Source: DASQFQ01 sp038238015
GTDB lineage: Bacteria; Actinomycetota; Thermoleophilia; Solirubrobacterales; Solirubrobacteraceae
Assembly: GCA_038238015.1 (NCBI GenBank)
Contig: JBBRYA010000013.1
Span: 4,016 to 68,015 of the forward strand
Direction: 5' to 3'
DNA length: 64,000 bases
Below are positions 42,389-52,487 of this stretch, one piece after another. Position numbers and translations under genes: made by a program. Under the pieces are notes generated by a model that worked only from the letters and a program-made list of their open reading frames with translations, ran no database searches and had not been told where the DNA came from. Numbering within the stretch: position 1 is the first letter of the stretch; each line of letters starts with the position of its first letter.

Positions 42389-42687
42389 GGGTTCTCCTCC
42401 AGGTGTCGTTCGAGGGCGTCGAGGCGCTTCGACCAGAACGCGCGATAGGGCTCCAGCCACTGGGCGACCTCGGCGAGGGGTTCTGGGCTCAGCGCGTACA
42501 GACGCCGCTTGCCGTCCGCGCGCACCACGACGAGCCCGGCCTCACGCAGCACCTTGAGGTGCTTGGACACGCCGGGCTGGCTGAGCGTGAGGCGCTTCAC
42601 CAGCTCTCCGGCGGGCCGCTCGCCATCACGCAGGAGATCGAGAATCTGTCTGCGGTGAGGCTCGGCCAAGGCGGCGTAGGCGCTCAT
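42385..42687 (-). CDS. ArsR-family winged-helix repressor
   Basis: A 100-residue regulator: ALAEPHRRQILDLLRDGERPAGELVKRLTLSQPGVSKHLKVLREAGLV, then KRRLYALSPEPL, with a C-terminal extension (WLEPYRAFWSKRLDALERHL). No cysteine metal site is visible, so it belongs to the non-metal ArsR group that pairs with SRPBCC proteins. It is first in the operon and sits next to a palindrome at 42692-42715 that is probably its own operator. Confidence 0.9.
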   Translation of the reverse strand: MSAYAALAEPHRRQILDLLRDGERPAGELVKRLTLSQPGVSKHLKVLREAGLVVVRADGKRRLYALSPEPLAEVAQWLEPYRAFWSKRLDALERHLEENP

Positions 42688-42691
42688 CGCG

Positions 42692-42715
42692 TCATATTAC
42701 CAGGCGGTGATATGA
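42692..42715. promoter_or_regulatory. Likely ArsR operator
   Basis: TCATATTACC (42692-42701) and GGTGATATGA (42706-42715) match as an inverted repeat at 9 of 10 positions around AGGC. It lies 4 bp upstream of the ArsR start, where a repressor would block the operon's own transcription. Confidence 0.55.
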
Positions 42716-42879
42716 AATTCCTAGGGCGATGGAGCGTTTGGCCGGAGGAGTAGTGTTGTTCGCAACTGGCCCTGCGGCCAATAGTCCCGGCCGAAGCGCG
42801 ACGTACCGCCGACGAAGCGACTCACGCTACGAGGCGACGCACTAACGGCGACGGGGCCGACCGTGGGGCCGGTCTTGCG

Positions 42880-44460
42880 TCACCGGCGCTTCCCCGCCGC
42901 CCGCTCGAGCGCTCGACACAGGCCCTCGCGTGCTTCGAGCTCGGCCGCCACGGGGTCGAGGATCTGCGCCCGCGCCACCGCCTCGACGCGCCGCCGCAGC
43001 TCGCGGTGGGCCTGGCCGGCGCGGCGCCGGGCGCCGGCTGCGTTGAGCCAGCGCGTGACGCCGGCCACCAGCAGTCCGGCGAGGAGCCCGCCGAGCAGCA
43101 GCAGGGTCGGGATCGGGAAGCCGTGGAACTTCGGGGTGGGCACGGCGTCGGTGAGCTGCAGGTAGCCGAGCGCCACGAGCGCGAGCAGCCACAGGGCTCC
43201 GGCGCCCGCCACGATCGCGAGCGCGGTCTGGACCGCGCGCGCCGCTCCCCACCAGCGCGGACGGCGCCGCTCGAGCTCGGCACCCGCGATCTCCCGGTCG
43301 AGCCGGTCAGGCAGGTGCTCCTCGGCGCGCAGGGCGGCGCTGCGCACGAGGGCCGGCCATGGCTCGGGAAGCCCGGTCGCGGCGCCCGCGGCGAGCGTCC
43401 GGGCGGCGGCCCCGACCTGGGAGCGCTGCGCCGGCGTCGCGGGCGGCAGCGAGGTCCGCGCCTCCGGCCTGCCGCCCGAGCCGAGGTGCAGCCGCCGCAG
43501 CGGCTCGGCTCGCAGCCGCCGCACCCAGCGCACGAACGGCCAGCCCGTGGCGAGCGAGCCGGCGCGGCGGTGCGACGCCGCGACCGCATGCACGACGGCG
43601 GGAACCCCGGCGGCCTGCTCGAGCGCGGCAAGCACGGCGGCGCGCTCGCCGCGCCCGGCTCCCGCCGCTCGCCCGTCGCAGCCCGCGACGGCAGCGAGGC
43701 CCGCCGCGACAGCGCTCACGTCGGCGCCCAGGCGCGCCACCGCCGCCTCGTGCGCGGCCACGCTGCGCGCGAGCACCGCGTGCAGCTCCTCCAGGCCGGC
43801 GCCCGTCGCCGCCGAGACCGCGAGCACGCCGACGCCATCGAGGCCGTCCTCGCGCAGCAGCCGCCCGAGGTCGGCGCGGCAGGCACGCAGTGCGTCGGGC
43901 GCGAGCAGGTCGGACTGGTTGAGCACGACCAGCATCGGCGCGCCGTGCCCCGCCAGCGGCTTCAGGTAGCGATCGTGCAGCGCGGCGTCGGCGTACTTCT
44001 GCGGGTCCGCGACCCAGACCGCGAGGTCGGCGAGCTCCAGCACGCGGTCGACCTCGTCGCGGTGCGCGCGCTGGACGGAGTCGAAGTCGGGCAGGTCGAG
44101 CAGCAGCAGGCCGTCGAGCTCGCCGTCGCCCATGCGGTGCCGGCGCGGCACCTCCAGCCAGTCCAGCAGCGCGTCGCCGCCGTCGCCCCAGACTGCCGCG
44201 GTGGTCGCCGAGGTGGTCGGGCGCCGCCGGCCCGCGTCGGCCAGGTCGGCCCCGCTGAGCGCGTTGAAGAGCGAGGACTTCCCGGCTCCGGTAGGCCCGG
44301 CGAGCGCCACCACGGTCGCCTCGACGCCGAGCCCGAGCCGTTGGCCCGCGCGCCGGACCACCCTGCGGGCGGCGTCCACCCGCTCGGGATCGAGCCGGCC
44401 GCCGGCGAGGGCGACCGCCTCGTCGAGCGCCGTCAGACGGCGGTCGAGCGCGTCGGTCAC
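42880..44460 (-). CDS. Dynamin-like GTPase, second of pair
   Basis: A 526-residue GTPase starting at GTG 44460. G1 is AGPTGAGKSSLFNALSG, a Thr-rich switch I (RRPTTSATT), G3 LLDLPDFDS and G4 VLNQSD. About residues 395-460 contain two strongly hydrophobic segments (ALAIVAGAGALWLLALVALGY and LLLLGGLLAGLLVAGV), and a helical C-terminus follows. The arrangement resembles bacterial dynamin-like proteins such as DynB of Streptomyces. It overlaps the preceding GTPase gene by 4 bp. Membrane remodelling is the likely role. Confidence 0.78.
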   Translation of the reverse strand: MTDALDRRLTALDEAVALAGGRLDPERVDAARRVVRRAGQRLGLGVEATVVALAGPTGAGKSSLFNALSGADLADAGRRRPTTSATTAAVWGDGGDALLDWLEVPRRHRMGDGELDGLLLLDLPDFDSVQRAHRDEVDRVLELADLAVWVADPQKYADAALHDRYLKPLAGHGAPMLVVLNQSDLLAPDALRACRADLGRLLREDGLDGVGVLAVSAATGAGLEELHAVLARSVAAHEAAVARLGADVSAVAAGLAAVAGCDGRAAGAGRGERAAVLAALEQAAGVPAVVHAVAASHRRAGSLATGWPFVRWVRRLRAEPLRRLHLGSGGRPEARTSLPPATPAQRSQVGAAARTLAAGAATGLPEPWPALVRSAALRAEEHLPDRLDREIAGAELERRRPRWWGAARAVQTALAIVAGAGALWLLALVALGYLQLTDAVPTPKFHGFPIPTLLLLGGLLAGLLVAGVTRWLNAAGARRRAGQAHRELRRRVEAVARAQILDPVAAELEAREGLCRALERAAGKRR

Positions 44461-46127
44461 CGTGCGCGCTCGAGCTCGTCGAGCGCGGCACGCAGACGCT
44501 CGGGGCCGTCCGGCGCGGGCGCCAGCGGCGCGAGCCGGGAGCGGAAGCGCTCGGCCTCGGCGGCGAGCAGGCGGTCCACGCGGGTCAGCAGATCGGTGCG
44601 CGCCCGCGCGGCGAGCGTGCGGACGGCCTGGTCGCCGAAGATCGCCTCCAGCACCTTCTGGCCCACCGCCGAGGTCCCGCCGGCCACGGCGATCTCCGCC
44701 CCGGTGAGCCCGCCGGTCTGGGCGAACACCGCGAGCATCACCGTCAGCCCGGCGCCGTTGACCCCGAGCGAGGCCAGCCGCGCCGTGGTGCGCTTGCCCG
44801 CGCCCTCCTCGCGCACGAGCTCGAAGACGTAGCCCTGCCAGCCGCGCACCTCGGCGGCCGTCGCGTCGGCGAGCTCGGAGGAGGCGGCGTCGATCCGCGC
44901 GGCGCCCTCGAGCAGCGCGCGCCCTGCCGGATGGCCGCGCCACGCCGCCGCCGCGCGCTCGGCGGCGCGGTCGGCCGCCGCGTGCACGACCGCGTCGACG
45001 CCCGTCTGCACGGCGCCCTTGAGCTCGGCGTCCGCCGCCTGCGCTCCCGTGAACGCCGCGCGGACGCGGTCGCGCACCCAGCCGATGCGGCTCTCCAGCG
45101 CGCGCATGAAGTCGCCCGTGCCGATCACCTCGTGCCAGCGCGCGAGCACCTCGCCGCGCAGGAGCGTGCCGCTCTTGACCGCCTCATCGACCTCGGTGCG
45201 CCCGTCGGCGTAGGCGTGATCGAGCGCCGACTCGAGCTCGGCGGCGGTCTCGAGCTGCTCGACGGCGGCCGCCTCAACTGAGCGTACGCGCGGCCCGAGC
45301 GAGTCGAGCGCCCCGGCGAGCGTGCGGCGCACGAGCTCGCCCCGCGCGCTCGCGTCGTGGGAGAGCGCGTCCAGCCAGCCGCGCACCGGCGCGAGCGCGG
45401 CCGGGTCGAGCAGGCCGTTCTCGGCGATGGCGCTCTCGGGCACGACGAGCAGCTCGGTCTCGCCGAGGCCCTGCTCCGCGAGCATGGCGCGCAGGTGGGC
45501 AGCCACCTCCCCGGCCTCGGGCGGCACGCGGTTGAGCACGAGCGACAGGGCGGTGCCGCGCTCGCGCGCCGCGTGCAGCAGGTCCCAGGGCACCGCGTCC
45601 GCGTAGCGCGCGGCGGTGGTGACGAACAGCCACGAGTCGGCCGCCGCCAGCAGCTGGCCCGCCAGCCGGCGGTTGGCCTCGACCACCGAGTCGATGTCCG
45701 GGGAGTCCAGCAGCGCGAGGCCGGCCGGCAGCCGGTCGGTGGGCACGAGCTCGAGGCCGCCGGGCCCGGCCGCCCCGCCGCTCGTGCGGGTGAGCCCGGG
45801 GAGCACGCGGTCGCCCTCAAACCAGCGCGCGTCATCCGGGTGGCACGCCAGGACGGGCGCGCGGGTGGTCGGGCGCAGCACGCCCGCCGGGCTCACCAGG
45901 GCGCCCACCAGCGAGTTGACGAGCGTCGACTTGCCGGCCCCGGTCGAGCCGCCCACGACCATGAGCAGCGGCGCATCCATGCTCGCCAGCCGCGGCAGCA
46001 GGTAGTCGCCGACCTGGCCCACGAGCTCGTCGCGAATGGCTCGGCCCTCGGGCGCGCCCGGGGTGGCAAGGGCGAGGTCGAGCGCGGACAGCTCGTCGCG
46101 GAGATGGATGAGGGCGTCGCCGATCAC
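44457..46127 (-). CDS. Dynamin-like GTPase, first of pair
   Basis: A 556-residue GTPase from GTG 46127. G1 is VVGGSTGAGKSTLVNSLVG, switch I has RPTTRAPVLACHPDD, G3 is LLDSPDIDSV. The G4 position reads LNRVPPEA and lacks the usual N/TKxD. A long helical region follows, with a hydrophobic stretch near the C-terminus (LGVNGAGLTVMLAVFAQTGGL, then AGGTSAVGQ). Two adjacent, overlapping genes of this type recall the DynA-DynB pair of actinomycetes. It is divergent from the transglutaminase gene. Confidence 0.78.
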   Translation of the reverse strand: MIGDALIHLRDELSALDLALATPGAPEGRAIRDELVGQVGDYLLPRLASMDAPLLMVVGGSTGAGKSTLVNSLVGALVSPAGVLRPTTRAPVLACHPDDARWFEGDRVLPGLTRTSGGAAGPGGLELVPTDRLPAGLALLDSPDIDSVVEANRRLAGQLLAAADSWLFVTTAARYADAVPWDLLHAARERGTALSLVLNRVPPEAGEVAAHLRAMLAEQGLGETELLVVPESAIAENGLLDPAALAPVRGWLDALSHDASARGELVRRTLAGALDSLGPRVRSVEAAAVEQLETAAELESALDHAYADGRTEVDEAVKSGTLLRGEVLARWHEVIGTGDFMRALESRIGWVRDRVRAAFTGAQAADAELKGAVQTGVDAVVHAAADRAAERAAAAWRGHPAGRALLEGAARIDAASSELADATAAEVRGWQGYVFELVREEGAGKRTTARLASLGVNGAGLTVMLAVFAQTGGLTGAEIAVAGGTSAVGQKVLEAIFGDQAVRTLAARARTDLLTRVDRLLAAEAERFRSRLAPLAPAPDGPERLRAALDELERAR

Positions 46128-46191
46128 GACGGCAAGCCTGCCCGGTCGGGACCACTTCCGCACTCCGGCGCGCCGGTGGCATCCTGTGCGC

Positions 46192-48555
46192 ATGGGCGAA
46201 GACCGCGGCCCGGCCGCGCTGCTGCCCGCGCCGCTGGCGCGGGCGCTCGGCTTCGCGCTGCTCGCCCTGCTCGGCGCGGCGGAGTGGCGGCGGATGATCG
46301 GCAGCGGAGGCGCACTCGGTGCGCTCGCCTGGGTCGCCGCGGCCGTGCTCTCGGGCGAGCTGGCCGGCGCGGCGGGCACGCTGCCGGCACGGCGGCGCGT
46401 CCCGGCCGCGGTGCTCGCCTTGGGACTCGGCCTGCTGTTGGCGGCCCTGGTCGCGGGGCTGGACCCCGCGCTGCTGGTGCCGGCGCACTGGCCGGCGCTG
46501 GTGGACGGCGTGGGTCGCGGGCTGGAGACGCTGAGCGGCGTCACGCTGCCCTACCAGGGGACCGACCCCTGGCCCGTGCTCACCCTGCGCCTCGGCGGCG
46601 CGCTGCTGCTCGTGATCGCCGCGGCGCTGGCGTCGTGGCCGCGGCGCGCCGGGCGCGGCTACCCGTTCCTCGCGCTCGCGGTCCTGCTCGCGCTCGTCGT
46701 CACGCCGATCGCCGCGCTGGGCTCCTCGCGCTCGCTCGTACTTGGCGCCGCGCTGGCCGTGCTGACGGTGTGCTTCCTGTGGCTCGAGCGGCTCCCGCTG
46801 CGCCCCGGGCTCGGCGCCGTGGCGCTCTGCGGGCTCGCGCTGGCGGGCGCCCTTCCGCTGAGCGCCGCCGCCGACCGCGAAGGGCCGTGGTTCGACTACC
46901 GCGCCTTCACCGAGGGCCTCGCGACGCCGGCGTCGGTGCGCTTCGACTGGGACCACTCCTACGGGCCGCTGAGCTGGAACCGCGAGGGCCGCGAGCTGCT
47001 GCGGATCAAGACCTCCGAGCCTCACTACTGGAAGGTCGAGAACCTCGAGGACTTCGACGGCCGGCGCTGGGCCACACGCGGGGTGCCCGCCGCCGCCGGT
47101 CCGGAGCCCGAGGCCGACCTCGACCCCGGCTGGCACAGCCGTCCGGGCTGGATCGGCCAGGCGCGGATCACGGTCCGCGGGCTGCGCAGCAGCGACTTCG
47201 TCGGCGCGGGGACGACGCTGGCGGTGAAAGCGGGCGGGCTGCACGCGTTCTCGGGCTTCTCGCCCGGCACCTGGCAGGCCGAGCGCGAGCTGCACGCCGG
47301 CGATTCCTACGACATCCGCTTCTACACGCCCAAGCCGATCGCGTCGCAGGTCGGCTCGGCCACCAGCGGCGCCAACGGCGAGCAGGCCGGTGAGCGGGAG
47401 CTGACGCTCCCGCTGACGACGCCGCTGCCCCCGCTCGGGGACTCCAACCGCGCGCGCCCCGTCGTCTCGGCTCAGCTCGAGATGCGCCCGTTCGACCAGC
47501 GCCGGCCGCCGGTCGCCCACTACGAGCGCCGCGGGACGAGCGGGAGCGGGGTGGCGGCGCTGCGCAACTCGCCCTACTGGCGCACCTGGCGCCTGGCTCA
47601 GCGGCTCAAGCTCGGGGCGCCCACGTCGTATGCGTTCGCGCGCCGGGTCGACGCCTACCTGCATCGCGGGTTTCGCTACGACGAGTCCCCGGCGCCGCCT
47701 CGCGCGGGGCAGATGCCGCTCGACGCGTTCCTGTTCGACGCCAAGGCCGGCTATTGCCAGCACTACTCGGGCGCGATGGCGCTGCTGCTGCGGATGGGCG
47801 GGGTGCCGGCGCGGGTGGCCACGGGCTTCTCCCCCGGCGGGTACCGGCGTAGCCAGGGCGAGTGGATCGTGCGCGACCGTGACGCGCACTCCTGGGTCGA
47901 GGCGTGGTTTGACGGCATCGGCTGGGTCACGCTGGACCCGACGCCGACCGCCACGCCCGCCCGCTCGCTGATCGCCGCGTTCGCGCGCTCCGCGCAGAAC
48001 GGTTCCAGACCATCCGGTGCGCGCGACACCGGTGCGCGCGGCGGCTTCAGCGGGCGCCGCCCCGCCGGCTCGCGCCGCGAGCTCGATCCGGCCGCACCCG
48101 CCGCGACGCCGGGCGCCCGGGGGGCGAGCGGGGGCTCGCCCTGGCTCCTCCCCGCCGCGCTCGCCGCCGTGGTGCTGGGGCTGCTCGCTGGGGCGCTGGC
48201 GCGCCGCCGCCGCCTGCGCGCGCTCGGCCCGCTCAGCCCGGCCGAGCGCGCCGTCGCCGACCTGGTGCGGGCGCTGGAGCGCGCCGGGCGCCCGATCGGG
48301 CCCGGGATCACGCTGGCTCAGCTCGAGCGCCGGCTCGGCTCCGCGCGCGGAGGCGGCTACCTCGCCGCCGTGCGCGACGCGCGCTACGGCCCGAGCTCGC
48401 CGCCGCCGCCGCCCGAGCTCCGGCGCGCGTTCCGCCGCGAGCTGGCGGCGGGCCTCGGGTGGCGCGGGCGGGTGCGGGCGTGGTGGGCGCTGCCGCCGCG
48501 CCTGGGCAGGCATCGCGACGACTCCGTCGAACGAACCGTGCGGTATGCCCGCTGA
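46192..48555 (+). CDS. TgpA-like transglutaminase-domain membrane protein
   Basis: A 787-residue protein. About six helices occupy residues 1-225, followed by an extracytoplasmic region with the transglutaminase-like core: Cys in AKAGYCQHYSGAMALLLR, His in DAHSWVEAWF and Asp in TLDPTPTA. A further helix (WLLPAALAAVVLGLLAGAL) and a cytoplasmic DUF4129-like tail end the protein. Such proteins probably process or cross-link cell-envelope peptides. ATG 46192 was chosen; longer open frame is antisense to the GTPase gene. Confidence 0.88.
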   Translation: MGEDRGPAALLPAPLARALGFALLALLGAAEWRRMIGSGGALGALAWVAAAVLSGELAGAAGTLPARRRVPAAVLALGLGLLLAALVAGLDPALLVPAHWPALVDGVGRGLETLSGVTLPYQGTDPWPVLTLRLGGALLLVIAAALASWPRRAGRGYPFLALAVLLALVVTPIAALGSSRSLVLGAALAVLTVCFLWLERLPLRPGLGAVALCGLALAGALPLSAAADREGPWFDYRAFTEGLATPASVRFDWDHSYGPLSWNREGRELLRIKTSEPHYWKVENLEDFDGRRWATRGVPAAAGPEPEADLDPGWHSRPGWIGQARITVRGLRSSDFVGAGTTLAVKAGGLHAFSGFSPGTWQAERELHAGDSYDIRFYTPKPIASQVGSATSGANGEQAGERELTLPLTTPLPPLGDSNRARPVVSAQLEMRPFDQRRPPVAHYERRGTSGSGVAALRNSPYWRTWRLAQRLKLGAPTSYAFARRVDAYLHRGFRYDESPAPPRAGQMPLDAFLFDAKAGYCQHYSGAMALLLRMGGVPARVATGFSPGGYRRSQGEWIVRDRDAHSWVEAWFDGIGWVTLDPTPTATPARSLIAAFARSAQNGSRPSGARDTGARGGFSGRRPAGSRRELDPAAPAATPGARGASGGSPWLLPAALAAVVLGLLAGALARRRRLRALGPLSPAERAVADLVRALERAGRPIGPGITLAQLERRLGSARGGGYLAAVRDARYGPSSPPPPPELRRAFRRELAAGLGWRGRVRAWWALPPRLGRHRDDSVERTVRYAR

Positions 48556-48643
48556 AGCCGCTATATCGACGACCGTGTACCGTTGCTGGCTTCTTGGTGG
48601 AGGGAAAAATTGAGCGCAGTACCACGAGCATGAGCGCCCGCGC

Positions 48644-49627
48644 ATGAGCACCAGCGTGGGCACGACCGAGCAGCTTGGGGCCGAGGGGACCCCCCAGGAG
48701 ACCGGCCGCGTCGCGGGCCGGGAGGTCACCGCGCGCTCACCCCTGCAGCTGTTCTGGCGGCGGCTGCGCCGCGACAAGGTGGCGATGGTCGCGCTCGCCA
48801 TCGTCGTGCTCGCGGTCCTTGTCGCGATCTTCGCGCCGCTGATCGTCAAGGCCGTGGGCGCCCCCGATCCCAACATCCAGAACTCCGACCTGCTCGACGA
48901 GTTCGGCTCCCCCTCCGGGCCGACCTCGCACAACCTGCTCGGCGTCGACCAGCGCGGGCGCGACGTCTTTGCGCGCGTGGTCTACGGGGCGCGCATCTCC
49001 CTGACGGTGGCCTTCGTCTCGACGGCCATCATCGTCCTCATCGGCGTCGTCCTCGGCCTGATCGCCGGCTACTACCGCGGGATCGTCGACTCACTGATGA
49101 CCCGCGCGATGGACGTGATGCTCGCCTTCCCCGTGCTGCTGCTGGCCATCGGCCTCGGCGTCGCCTGCGCCGACGGCTGCCTCAACGGGCTGATCCAGCC
49201 CGGGCTGACGGTGGTGATCACGGTGATCTCGCTGTCGCTGTGGCCATACATGTCGCGCATCGTCCGCGGGCAGGTGCTGTCCCTGCGCGAGAAGGAGTTC
49301 GTCGAGGCGGCGAAGTCGCTCGGCGCCTCGGACATGCGGATCATCTTCCGCGAGATCCTCCCCAACCTCATCGCGCCGATCATCGTCTACGGGACGATCC
49401 TCATCCCCCAGGTGATCCTCTTCGAGGCGGCGCTGTCGTTCCTCGGGATCGGCATCCAGCCGGGCACCCCGAGCTGGGGCTCGATGATCTCCGACGCCGT
49501 GGGCGTCTTCGACATCGCCTGGTGGTTCATGACCTTCCCAGGCCTCGCCCTGCTCCTGACCGTCCTCGCCTTCAACCTCGTGGGGGACGGGCTGCAGGAC
49601 GCGCTCAACCCCCGCAACTCCAACTGA
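48644..49627 (+). CDS. Oligopeptide/dipeptide ABC transporter permease (OppC/DppC)
   Basis: A 327-residue permease with an N-terminal cytoplasmic region RSPLQLFWRRLRRDKVAMVAL, the typical OppC extracytoplasmic opening NLLGVDQRGRDVFARVVYGARISL, and the EAA loop EFVEAAKSLGASDMRIIFREILPN. It starts a five-gene run C-A-B-D-F for peptide import. The 88 bp upstream hold a probable promoter but no gene. Confidence 0.93.
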   Translation: MSTSVGTTEQLGAEGTPQETGRVAGREVTARSPLQLFWRRLRRDKVAMVALAIVVLAVLVAIFAPLIVKAVGAPDPNIQNSDLLDEFGSPSGPTSHNLLGVDQRGRDVFARVVYGARISLTVAFVSTAIIVLIGVVLGLIAGYYRGIVDSLMTRAMDVMLAFPVLLLAIGLGVACADGCLNGLIQPGLTVVITVISLSLWPYMSRIVRGQVLSLREKEFVEAAKSLGASDMRIIFREILPNLIAPIIVYGTILIPQVILFEAALSFLGIGIQPGTPSWGSMISDAVGVFDIAWWFMTFPGLALLLTVLAFNLVGDGLQDALNPRNSN

Positions 49628-49674
49628 CCAGCACGTAAGCGTGACTCCATGAAATCTCAGGAAAGGATCCCTGC

Positions 49675-51444
49675 ATGAACAGGATCGCATCGCGGCTCAT
49701 CGCCGCGCTGGTCCTCGTCGCCATGACGTTCGTCGTCGCTGCCTGCGGAAGCAGCAGCTCCGACAAGTCGTCGTCAAGCGGCCAGGCCAAGTCGAACGGC
49801 GGCAACCCCAACCAGGGGAAGAAGGGCGGCAAGCTCGAGCAGCTCGGCGCCTCCGACGTCGACTTCCTCGACCCGGGCCAGACCTACTACACCGGCGGCT
49901 ACCAGGTCCTCTACGCCACGCAGAAGACCCTCTACTCCTTCCAGCCCGGCGTCGCCGACCCCAAGCCTGACCTCGCCGCGAGCCCGCCGCAGATCTCCAG
50001 TGACAAGAAGTCGGTCACGGTGGAGCTCAAGAAGGGCGTCAAGTTCGCCCCGCCGGTCAACCGCGAGATCCAGGCCAAGGACATCAAGTACGCCTTCGAG
50101 CGCGCGTTCTCCAAGAACGTCCCGAACCAGTACAGCGTCTACTTCAACTTCATCGAGGGCGCCCCGAAGACGCCCGGCGCCGTCCAGGACATCTCGGGCA
50201 TCCAGGTCGACCCGAGCGATCCGTACAAGATCACGTTCAAGCTCAGCAAGGCGCAGGCCGTTCCGTTCGCCGCCTTCCTGGTGATGCCGGTCACCACGCC
50301 GGTCCCGCGCGAGTACGCGTCGAAGTTCGACAAGCAGAGCCCGTCGACCTACAACGAGAACGTCGTTGCGAGCGGTCCCTACATGGTCGAGAACGACGCC
50401 TCGGGCAAGCTCACCGGCTACAAGGCCGGCAAGACGATCCACCTGGTCCGCAACCCGAACTGGAACAAGGCGACCGACTTCCGGCCCGCCTACCTCGACG
50501 AGATCCTGCTCCGGGCCAACGCGACCGACGCCAACGTGGCCGGCCGCCAGGTGCTCTCCGGCCAGGGCCTCACGCTCGACACCAACCCGCCGGCGCAGGT
50601 CCTCAAGCGCGTCGTGCAGCGCAGCAAGGGCCAGCTCAAGACGGTGCCGTCGGGCGGCTTCCGCTGGTTCCCGATGAACCAGACGGTCAAGCCGCTGGAC
50701 AACGTCAACGTCCGCAAGGCGATTATCGCCGGCTTCGACCGCGACGCGGCCCGCAAGGCGCGCGGCGGCGACTTCGTCGGCCCGATCGCCACGCACTTCC
50801 TCCCGCCGGGCATCCCCGGCTTCGAGGAGTCCGGCGGGCTCAAGGGGCCCGGGTTCGACTTCCTGGCCAACCCGAAGGGCGACATGGCCGTGGCCGCCAA
50901 GTACATGAAGGCCGCCGGCTACCCGTCGGGCAAGTACACCGGCAACGACGAGATCCTGATGATCACCGCGAACGTCGACCCGGGCAAGGCCCAGGCTGAG
51001 GTCGCCAAGGCGCAGGTCGAGAAGCTCGGCTTCAAGGTCCGCCTGCGCACGGTCCCGCAGGACGCCGTCTACACCGAGTGGTGCCAGCAGCCCGCCAAGA
51101 AGGTCGGGATCTGCGGCTCCGCGGGTTGGTTCAAGGACTTCACCGACCCGCAGTCGATGCTCGAGCCGACGTTCAAGGGCTCGGCCATCTCCAAGTCGGG
51201 CGGCAACAACAACCTGGGCCAGCTCAACGACCCGAAGATCGACAAGGCCATGGATGACGCGGCCCTGCTCGCGGGCAAGGCGCGCAACCAGGCCTGGGGG
51301 AACATCGACAAGATGATCACCGACCAGGCGCCGGCCGTGCCGTTCGTCTGGGACAACACCAACCTCATCCACTCCAAGAACGTGAACGGGGTGGCGAGCG
51401 AGTACTTCACCGCGTTCGACCTCTCGTTCACCTCGCTCAAGTAA
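49675..51444 (+). CDS. Oligopeptide/dipeptide ABC transporter substrate-binding lipoprotein
   Basis: A 589-residue family 5 solute-binding protein. A signal peptide ends in VAAC with the lipid-bearing Cys, followed by a Ser/Lys linker. Mature motifs: SDVDFLDPGQTYYTGGYQVLYATQ, VKFAPPVNREIQAKDIKYAFERAF and SGPYMVE. The gene lies 47 bp after the permease gene, with AGGAAAGGA-like sequence before the ATG. It delivers peptides to the permeases on either side. Confidence 0.93.
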   Translation: MNRIASRLIAALVLVAMTFVVAACGSSSSDKSSSSGQAKSNGGNPNQGKKGGKLEQLGASDVDFLDPGQTYYTGGYQVLYATQKTLYSFQPGVADPKPDLAASPPQISSDKKSVTVELKKGVKFAPPVNREIQAKDIKYAFERAFSKNVPNQYSVYFNFIEGAPKTPGAVQDISGIQVDPSDPYKITFKLSKAQAVPFAAFLVMPVTTPVPREYASKFDKQSPSTYNENVVASGPYMVENDASGKLTGYKAGKTIHLVRNPNWNKATDFRPAYLDEILLRANATDANVAGRQVLSGQGLTLDTNPPAQVLKRVVQRSKGQLKTVPSGGFRWFPMNQTVKPLDNVNVRKAIIAGFDRDAARKARGGDFVGPIATHFLPPGIPGFEESGGLKGPGFDFLANPKGDMAVAAKYMKAAGYPSGKYTGNDEILMITANVDPGKAQAEVAKAQVEKLGFKVRLRTVPQDAVYTEWCQQPAKKVGICGSAGWFKDFTDPQSMLEPTFKGSAISKSGGNNNLGQLNDPKIDKAMDDAALLAGKARNQAWGNIDKMITDQAPAVPFVWDNTNLIHSKNVNGVASEYFTAFDLSFTSLK

Positions 51445-51470
51445 CGAGGCAACTCGAGCTCCGCGACCGT

Positions 51471-51498
51471 GCCGGCCCCGCTTTGCGGCGGGGCCGGC
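51471..51498 (+). terminator. GC-only hairpin between binding-protein and permease genes
   Basis: A perfect 11-bp stem (GCCGGCCCCGC and GCGGGGCCGGC) with a 6-nt loop lies 26 bp after the binding-protein stop. No T-run follows. It may stop 3' decay or partly terminate transcription so that the binding protein is made in excess over the permease and ATPases. Confidence 0.55.
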
Positions 51499-51531
51499 CG
51501 GCCGTAGGATCCGACCGGAGACACCACCCCC

Positions 51532-52487
51532 ATGGGCGCCTACATCATCCGCCGCCTCCTCTGGACCGTCCTGCTGCTGTGGGTGGTCAGCGGCATCACC
51601 TTCATCGTCTTCAACGTGCTCCCGAGTGCGGACCCGGCGCTGCTGCGCGCGGGCCGGCGTGCCGAGCCGGAGATCCTCAAGGGGATCCGCCAGACCTTCG
51701 GGCTCGACAAGCCGCTCTACGTCCAGTACCTGAACTACATGAAGCACGTCTTCCTGCACTTCGACTTCGGGCGCTCCTATCGCAACGACGTCTCCGTGCG
51801 CGGGCTGATCTTCGACCGCCTCCCCAACACGCTCTACCTGATGGCGGGCGCCGTGGTCGTGTGGCTCGGTGTCGGCCTGTCGGTCGGGATGATCTCGGCG
51901 GTCAAGCGCGGCTCGCTGCTGGACCGCTTCTCCATGACCTCCGCGCTGGTGGCGATCTCCGCGCCGGTCTACTGGCTCGGCCTCGTGGTCCTCTACCTCT
52001 TCTCCAAGGACATCGGGCGCTTCCCGCTGCTCCCGGGATCGGGCTCCTTCCAGGAGGCCACCGACCTCCCCACGAGGCTCGAGGGGCTGATCATGCCCTG
52101 GTGCGTGCTGGCCACCGCGTATGCCGCGATCTACGCGCGGCTGCTGCGGGCCAACCTGCTGGATGTGCTCGGCGAGGACTACATCCGCACCGCGCGCTCC
52201 AAGGGCCTGACCGAGCGGCGGGTGATCTTCCGCCACGGCGCGAGATCGGCCCTGACGCCGATCGTGACCGTGCTCGGCCTCGACGTCGGCGGCCTCGTCG
52301 GCGGCGCGATCCTCACCGAGACCGTGTTCAACATCCCGGGCATCGGGCGCCTCACCTACGACGCGATCCAGCGCGCGGACATCATCACCGTGCAGGGCGC
52401 GACGCTGTTCCTCGCGCTCGCGGTCTGCATCGCGAACCTCCTCGTCGACCTCTTCTACTCGGTGCTCGACCCGCGGGTGCGACTCTC

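Noticed and set aside
45832..48933. 1033-codon minus-strand open frame
   Set aside because: It runs opposite the transglutaminase-like gene and has no recognisable domain; high GC content leaves few stops.
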